From assembly GCF_000337195.1 (NCBI RefSeq), contig NZ_AOID01000051.1:62001-126000 (forward strand): a DNA stretch of 64,000 bases. The letters are read 5' to 3'. A model generated the notes under the pieces. It ran no database searches, was not told the origin of the DNA, and worked only from the letters and a program-made list of their open reading frames with translations. The DNA comes from Natrinema versiforme JCM 10478 (GTDB taxonomy: Archaea; Halobacteriota; Halobacteria; Halobacteriales; Natrialbaceae). Every line of letters starts with the position of its first letter. Position 1 is the stretch's first letter. This document shows positions 59,324-64,000 of this stretch, in pieces. The position numbers and the translations under genes are program-made.

Positions 59324-59393
59324 TAAATATACTGACTTTACTCACTGTACTCGTCATACATAACATTTTCCGGTTATAGATGCTGATTTGGGT

Positions 59394-59717
59394 TTAGAAC
59401 TGATAACGGCGCTCGTCGTCCATCGACGGATACTGGTCCGCACCGGTCATCTCCTCGAAGGTCATCCCCGAGAGGTACTCGTCGTAGGTCACGTCGTAGG
59501 CCGACCGCAGCTGGAAGTCGAACTTGCCGGTGTCGACGGTCGACTGAAAGAGCATGTGGATCGCCCGCCGGACGAGTTCGTCCGTCTCCTCGGGCTCGAG
59601 GGCGGCCTCGAGCAATGCGAGTTCGTTGCGCGTTTCGCGGTCCAGCGACAGCGACAACTCGTCGCCGATATCGGTGTACGACGCTGTCACGTCATCGTTG
59701 AGATCGTCGAGGCTCAT
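59394..59717 (-). CDS. Conserved haloarchaeal protein of unknown function
   Basis: A 107-residue acidic protein with helical segments (LSLDRETRNELALLEAALEPEETDELVRRAIHMLFQ). No motif or membrane segment is recognised. Base composition matches the haloarchaeal backbone, in contrast to the AT-rich gene 70 bases downstream. It reads in the same direction as that gene, so they could share a promoter, but the change in composition argues against an old operon. Confidence 0.7.
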   Translation of the reverse strand: MSLDDLNDDVTASYTDIGDELSLSLDRETRNELALLEAALEPEETDELVRRAIHMLFQSTVDTGKFDFQLRSAYDVTYDEYLSGMTFEEMTGADQYPSMDDERRYQF

Positions 59718-59858
59718 ACGGGAGGGGACTCGAGCCGGTCGGATAGGCCTTTCGTGGTCGTCCGAACGCGTCTGGGCGGGCTATGCGGGGCCGAAATCGA
59801 ATCCGTTCGCCGTCCGCGGACCATCACTCATAAACCGTCGGTTCCCTAATCCTCGCCG

Positions 59859-60782
59859 ATGACAACAGGGGCCCAGGAGTGGGCGTTGCCGGACGATCTC
59901 GAGGGCGTTCGCGAGGCGCTGCTCGCGTGGTACAAGGACGACCACCGCGAGTTCCCGTGGCGACGCACGGACGACCCCTACGAAATCCTCGTCAGCGAGG
60001 TCATGAGCCAGCAGACCCAACTCGGCCGCGTCGTCGAGGCCTGGGAGGGCTTCCTCGAGCGGTGGCCGACCACCGCCGAACTGGCCGACGCCGACCGCGC
60101 GGACGTCGTCGGGTTCTGGACCGACCACAGTCTGGGATACAACAACCGGGCGAAGTACCTCCACGAGGCGGCGGGCCAGGTCGAGGAGGAGTACGACGGC
60201 GAGTTCCCCGACACGCCCGACGAACTGCAGGAGCTGATGGGCGTCGGTCCGTACACCGCCAACGCGGTGGCGAGTTTCGCGTTCAACAACGGCGACGCGG
60301 TCGTCGACACGAACGTCAAACGAGTGCTCTACCGCGCATTCGACGTGCCGGACGACGACGCGGCCTTCGAGGACGCCGCGAGCGATCTCATGCCGGCGGG
60401 GCGCTCGCGGGTCTGGAACAACGCGATCATGGAACTGGGCGGGGTCGCCTGCGAGCAGACGCCGAAGTGCGACGCGGCCGGTTGCCCGTGGCGGGAGTGG
60501 TGTGGGGCCTACGCCAGCGGCGACTTCACCGCCCCCGACGTGCCGACCCAGCCGAGTTTCGAGGGGAGCCGCCGGCAGTTCCGTGGCCGCGTGATCGGCA
60601 CCCTCCGGGAGTACGACGAACTCGAGCTCGATACCCTCGGCCACCGCATCCGAGTCGACTATACCCCCGACGGCGAGTACGGCCGCGAGTGGCTCGCGGG
60701 CCTGCTGACCGACCTCGAGTCGGACGGGCTGGTCGAATTCGACGACGGCGGAGCCGAGCCGGTCGCACGGCTCCAGCGCTAA
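59859..60782 (+). CDS. mutY: Adenine DNA glycosylase MutY
   Basis: A 307-residue glycosylase that removes adenine opposite 8-oxoguanine. VSEVMSQQTQLGRVVEAWEGFL and LMGVGPYTANAVASFAFNNGDAVVDTNVKRVLYRAF form the HhH-GPD fold with catalytic Glu and Asp. The cluster loop reads CEQTPKCDAAGCPWREWC: Cys spacing 5, 4, 5 instead of the usual 6, 2, 5. The C-terminal NUDIX-like domain of bacterial MutY is lacking; a short winged-helix-like segment takes its place. Length fits archaeal forms. Confidence 0.92.
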   Translation: MTTGAQEWALPDDLEGVREALLAWYKDDHREFPWRRTDDPYEILVSEVMSQQTQLGRVVEAWEGFLERWPTTAELADADRADVVGFWTDHSLGYNNRAKYLHEAAGQVEEEYDGEFPDTPDELQELMGVGPYTANAVASFAFNNGDAVVDTNVKRVLYRAFDVPDDDAAFEDAASDLMPAGRSRVWNNAIMELGGVACEQTPKCDAAGCPWREWCGAYASGDFTAPDVPTQPSFEGSRRQFRGRVIGTLREYDELELDTLGHRIRVDYTPDGEYGREWLAGLLTDLESDGLVEFDDGGAEPVARLQR

Positions 60783-61172
60783 CGGAGCGGTTCATCGGCG
60801 AGTCAATTCCGGCTGCCGTGTTCTCTCGAGTCGAAAACCCGTTTTCTACAGTAAGCGAAATCAGTCCGCCGCTGGGCGTGCAGCCGTCTCGGACTGCACC
60901 GGCGAAGACAGCGGGCGGCGGTCGCCGTGCATTCCCTGTCGGTCAGTTTCGATCGATGACCGGCCGAAAGAAGATGGCGATGGTACTTGTACCTGTCCGG
61001 GAATTGCACGGATTGAGAACACTCCCGATCGGCGGCAGGTCGTTCGGTCCTCGCGGACCGAAAGATTACTGCAGTGAACCGTCGGTCGAGAGTGAGAGTC
61101 ACCGGAATTGGGTGGCGGGAAAGGCTACCGGAAACCAAATCCGTCTATACGTCTCTGTGGTGGGCTTTGGTG
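60783..61172. other. Gene-free 390-base region after mutY
   Basis: No gene and no strong hairpin is seen, apart from a TATA-like box at 61144 that serves the HTH gene. Composition is like the surroundings. Short open frames in it are not supported by any motif. Confidence 0.4.
61144..61150 (+). promoter_or_regulatory. TATA-like box of the Bat-type HTH gene
   Basis: The sequence tctatac is centred 26 bases before the ATG at 61173, fitting a leaderless transcript and fixing the start. Confidence 0.5.
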
Positions 61173-61871
61173 ATGACCACAGTCGTCGAACTCGGGATTC
61201 CGGCCGATCGGCTCGGACTCGCTCGCACGTTCGATCGAGCGTCGGGCTTCGAGTTTCAGGTCGGCGGAATGATCGGTGGCTCGCCGCCGCTCGTCTGGAC
61301 GAGCGGCTCGGACCGCGACAGCGTTCGCCGGGCGCTCGAGGCGGATCCGTCGGTCGACGTGATCGCGAGCGTCGCCGACGACACCGGGAAGTCCTCGACG
61401 GACGACGGAACCGCGTTCAGCCAACGCGACCGCTGGCTGTTCCGCCTCGAGTTCGGCGACGGCGTGAAACTGTTCGAGCAGATCGTGACCGAAAACGACG
61501 GCGCGATCCTGACGGCGCGGGGCCGTGAGAGCCAGTGGGCGGTGAAACTGCTCTTTCACGATCGGGAGTCGGTCTCGGCGTGTCACGACCTGCTCGAGCA
61601 GTACGAGTTCGGGGCCGACGTCACCCGAATCAGCGGAGTCAACGACCTCGCGAGCGCGCGGACGCCCCTGACGGAGACGCAGTACGAAACGATCCACAAG
61701 GCCCACGAACTCGGCTACTTCGACGTTCCCAGAGGAGTGACACTCAAGGAGTTGGCCGCGGAGCTAGACGTGTCACATCAGGCGCTCTCCGAGCGACTCC
61801 GGCGGAGCCACGCCGCCCTCGTCAGTGCGGAACTAACCGATCGGACCGCGCCGATGGAGATCGATCCGTGA
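61173..61871 (+). CDS. Bat-type HTH regulator
   Basis: A 232-residue protein. The C-terminal helix-turn-helix is of the bacterio-opsin activator type (HTH_10): LTETQYETIHKAHELGYFDVPRGVTLKELAAELDVSHQALSERLRRSH. The N-terminal 150 residues are the sensor-like part often seen in this family (FRLEFGDGVKLFEQIVTENDGAI). Haloarchaea carry many paralogues; the target is not known. Start supported by TATA spacing. Confidence 0.9.
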   Translation: MTTVVELGIPADRLGLARTFDRASGFEFQVGGMIGGSPPLVWTSGSDRDSVRRALEADPSVDVIASVADDTGKSSTDDGTAFSQRDRWLFRLEFGDGVKLFEQIVTENDGAILTARGRESQWAVKLLFHDRESVSACHDLLEQYEFGADVTRISGVNDLASARTPLTETQYETIHKAHELGYFDVPRGVTLKELAAELDVSHQALSERLRRSHAALVSAELTDRTAPMEIDP

Positions 61872-62335
61872 GTCGACCGCGTCTCAGCGACTCGAGGAAG
61901 AAGTCACACGCCTGAGCGTGTACCGGGACCGCGTCACCGCTCTACTCTCCCGTTCGACCATCCACTACTCTTTCCCTCTCCTACCCAGACCATAGTGGAC
62001 ATCCGACTAACGATTGGACGTATCTGCCCTGTATATTCGTCCCTTTTGCGCCACTATTGGAGCTATTTGAGTCAAGGACTAGCTTTATTACTGGACACGC
62101 CAATAACAGAACGTCGGCGTGGTGCCGACCGACGCACCGTACGTCGCTGTGAGCGCCGGTGGATCACCCGGACGCAACTACCGATTCGCGGTCATTCGTG
62201 GCTGTGTGGCCGCTCGATAATCGGACCACCGACGGGCCGTCTCAGGCCCCAAATCGGCTTTTCCGACGGCTGAACCCGCCGAGCCAGTGCCTAGTTTTAT
62301 CTGTTGGACGAGAATACAGTCAGGCGAGAATTGAA
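61872..62335. other. Gene-free 464-base region between two regulators
   Basis: No gene is recognised. A T-rich promoter-like box (agttttatc, 62293-62301) serves the next gene. A weak stem (gccgtc...gacggc) lies near 62238-62271. A second AT-rich box lies near 62080-62090 (agctttattactgg) with no gene following, so a short RNA cannot be excluded. Confidence 0.35.
62293..62301 (+). promoter_or_regulatory. TATA-like box of the DUF7344 membrane protein gene
   Basis: The sequence agttttatc lies about 39 bases before the GTG at 62336. A transcript would begin near 62324, giving a very short leader. Confidence 0.4.
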
Positions 62336-62905
62336 GTGATCGGACGCAGCCGAACGGACGGCGTCGACGAGCCGCCTCGAGCGTCCGATACGAACGCCGG
62401 TCCGTCGGATCTCTCGCTGGACGATATCTATCACCTTCTGCAGACGAAGCGCCGTCGAGACGTGCTCCGCTACCTCCGCACAGCGGACGGGCCGGTCCGG
62501 TTGCGCGAACTAGCCGAACAGGTCGCGGCGTGGGAACAGGAGACGACCGTCGACCAGCTTAATTCGAGCGAGCGCCAGCGCGTCTATATCTCGCTGTACC
62601 AGTCCCACCTGCCGAAACTCGACAACCACGGAATCGTCGACTACGACAAGGACCGCGGCAGGGTCGAAGCGACGCCGCTGACCGCACAACTCGACGCGTA
62701 CCTCAAGCCCGCTCGGGAGGCCGACTCGCCCGACCCGTGGCTCCGGCGATACGTTGGGACAGCCGCACTCTGTACGCTCGCGGTCGGAGCGATCGCGACC
62801 GGACTCGTCCCAGTATCCGGACTGATCGGCGCGGGATTCGTCCTCGCCTCGTTCGCGGTCGTCACGGGCGCATACGCGTGGTCGGCCGGCGTGTCCCGTC
62901 GATAA
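62336..62905 (+). CDS. DUF7344-type regulator with membrane helices
   Basis: A 189-residue protein. DDIYHLLQTKRRRDVLRYLRTADGP and RVYISLYQSHLPKLDNHGIVDYDKDRGRVE match the winged helix of the protein at 6658, including SHLPKL. Two membrane helices follow (YVGTAALCTLAVGAIATGLV; LIGAGFVLASFAVVTGAYAW), so the DNA-binding part would be tethered to the membrane. The GTG at 62336 is preferred over the ATG at 62159, as the upstream residues are not family-like. Confidence 0.8.
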   Translation: MIGRSRTDGVDEPPRASDTNAGPSDLSLDDIYHLLQTKRRRDVLRYLRTADGPVRLRELAEQVAAWEQETTVDQLNSSERQRVYISLYQSHLPKLDNHGIVDYDKDRGRVEATPLTAQLDAYLKPAREADSPDPWLRRYVGTAALCTLAVGAIATGLVPVSGLIGAGFVLASFAVVTGAYAWSAGVSRR

Positions 62906-62976
62906 CGAGTTCCCGCTCCGCGAGTTCCTGCCGAGCGGTTGCGATGGATTCGAAACCGGCAGCCAAGCGACGACCG

Positions 62977-63474
62977 TCAGTCGGCGCGGGAGGGGGCTGC
63001 CGCGTTCGGCTCGGGGGACCGCTCGAGGAGCCGATGGGCGTGAAAGGCGACCGAGAAGTCCTGCGGGCTCGGGAGCGCGCAGGCGAGCCAGCCGATCGCC
63101 GCCGCGGCGACGACCGGCGTGTCGGTCGTCACGTAGCCGGCGGCGGCGAGTCCGAAGACGGGAACCGCGAGGAGGGCGGGCGCGAGCGCCGCGAGGCGAA
63201 GCGTCCACGGCGGTTCGCCGCCGGTCGGACGGGGGTAGACGGCGGCCCACGGACGGGTCGTCAGGAGGGCGAGGACCCCGTCGGGGCGACCGGGGAAATA
63301 GGAGACGGAATACTCGACGCGTGCCAGTCGAAGGACCGCCGCGTGCGTCCACTCGTGGGCCACCAGTCCGACCGCTACCGCGAGGGCGAGCGCACAGCCA
63401 GCAACCACCACGTTCGATCCGATCATTGCGACGCGAGATGCACACTGCCGGCGTCGGCCGGCTGGGGCGCTCAT
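62977..63474 (-). CDS. HExxH membrane protein (putative zincin, DUF3267-like)
   Basis: A 165-residue membrane protein with about four helices. The motif GLVAHEWTHAAVLRL (HExxH) lies in the first helix region, as in DUF3267 and related site-2-protease-like families. A distal ligand, needed for a working zincin, cannot be assigned with confidence. Start at 63474 or at 63426 (second ATG, just before the first helix). Convergent with the DUF7344 gene. Confidence 0.7.
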   Translation of the reverse strand: MSAPAGRRRQCASRVAMIGSNVVVAGCALALAVAVGLVAHEWTHAAVLRLARVEYSVSYFPGRPDGVLALLTTRPWAAVYPRPTGGEPPWTLRLAALAPALLAVPVFGLAAAGYVTTDTPVVAAAAIGWLACALPSPQDFSVAFHAHRLLERSPEPNAAAPSRAD

Positions 63475-63707
63475 CTCGCATCCGGAGTCGATGCGTTCCC
63501 GGCGGAAGGTCCCCCGCCTGTACCAGTTGTCGCCTTAAGAGCCGACAACAGCGAGGCGGAGGGCGTTGGTCTCGGCTCGAGCCGATCACGTTCGCAACGC
63601 GCTCGGAACGAGCGAACTCCGAGCATCACACTGGGGAATTTCGGAGTGGAACACCGGGAAGTACCGGAAGACCCGCCAGTCGCGACGAGGCGGTGGGCCA
63701 GCCAAGA

Positions 63708-63717
63708 ACTATGTATT
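63708..63717 (+). promoter_or_regulatory. TATA-like box of the last gene
   Basis: The sequence actatgtatt is centred about 26 bases before the ATG at 63738. Confidence 0.4.
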
Positions 63718-63737
63718 GCTGGGCGGTACCATACGAC

Positions 63738-64000
63738 ATGGAATCGACTGAGACGCTCGAGTTCGGTCACGCGGACCGCAAAGGGATCTACGAGTACGTC
63801 GAGCGCCACGGCGCGGTCGACCCCGCGGAAACTCGGGACCGACTCGGCCTCGATTCGAGCAGGTTCCGCCATCACGTCGCGATCCTCAAACGGGACGGCC
63901 GACTCGAGGAAGCCGACGGAAAACTGCGAGTCACGATCGATGCGGGTGCCGAAGAAGAGTATCTCGCCGACGACCTCGAGTTTCACATTCGGCCGGCGCG
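63738..64000 (+). CDS. Winged-helix GNAT acetyltransferase, partial (runs off the window)
   Basis: The first 87 residues of a gene cut by the window edge. KGIYEYVERHGAVDPAETRDRLGLD, then SRFRHHVAILKRDGRLEEADGKLRVTI, then LEFHIRPA align with the N-terminal half of the protein at 46079, covering the winged helix and the start of the GNAT domain. It is therefore likely a paralogue. The rest lies past position 64000. Confidence 0.75.
   Translation, partial: MESTETLEFGHADRKGIYEYVERHGAVDPAETRDRLGLDSSRFRHHVAILKRDGRLEEADGKLRVTIDAGAEEEYLADDLEFHIRPA

Noticed and set aside
61872-62335. A protein starting at the ATG at 62159 or small genes in the gap
   Set aside because: The residues before the DUF7344 domain are not family-like, and the promoter-like box at 62293 lies after that ATG.

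Overview
The window is 64 kb of chromosome from a halophilic archaeon (Halobacteria), most likely one of the Natrialbales close to Natrinema or Haloterrigena, although the genus is a guess. The evidence is high GC content, very acidic predicted proteins, many start codons about 25-30 bases below a TATA-like box (leaderless transcripts), and archaeal genes such as L7Ae, S28e, L24e, Spt5, SecE, TFS, aMBF1 and TmcA. Nearly all of it looks like ordinary housekeeping backbone. About 70 protein genes and two tRNA genes (Glu-CTC and Ser-CGA) can be supported.

Layout. Positions 1-4748 hold a DUF456 membrane protein, a short-chain dehydrogenase, a HalOD1 protein, the tRNA acetyltransferase TmcA and a DGC-domain protein. 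Positions 4817-6383 are the L7Ae-S28e-L24e-ndk operon behind a structured leader. Positions 6658-13005 carry a DUF7344 regulator, superoxide dismutase, a fused FAD/Fe-S oxidase, an unassigned ATPase pair and an MBL hydrolase. Positions 13187-20883 carry a membrane-anchored HTH protein, tRNA-Glu, membrane proteins, a CopD-like protein overlapping a TusA-like protein, a MaoC protein and a sugar epimerase. Positions 21294-31169 carry PEP carboxylase, tRNA-Ser with copies of its 3' end, an orphan four-cluster Fe-S protein, a LeuA/CimA synthase and endonuclease V.

Positions 31248-41392 carry an AN1-rhomboid, a DUF5788-PolX-Mut7-C cluster, Spt5-SecE (SecE is only 57 codons), an HtrA protease, and the KDPG aldolase and gluconate dehydratase of the semi-phosphorylative Entner-Doudoroff route. 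Positions 41553-56372 carry AlaX, aMBF1, a J-domain membrane protein, DNA polymerase IV, TFS, a GHMP enzyme, IlvD, RibL, a JAMM protease and a RecJ-like S1-DHH nuclease. Positions 59859-64000 carry MutY, HTH regulators, a zincin-like membrane protein and the start of a winged-helix acetyltransferase.

The one clearly foreign gene is at 56369-59323. It is an AT-rich, 984-residue protein joining an N-terminal KAP-type P-loop NTPase with a two-helix membrane insertion, a second P-loop module and C-terminal TPR repeats. It lies between the RecJ-like nuclease and a small backbone gene, and its stop overlaps the nuclease stop. Its architecture and composition resemble single-gene defence-type NTPases, so it is the best candidate for an undescribed system. 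Other non-standard signals are a possible K-turn-like structure that could hide the L7Ae ribosome-binding site, direct and inverted copies of the tRNA-Ser 3' end, and a cluster of covarying hairpins that repeats the stop region of the gluconate dehydratase gene.
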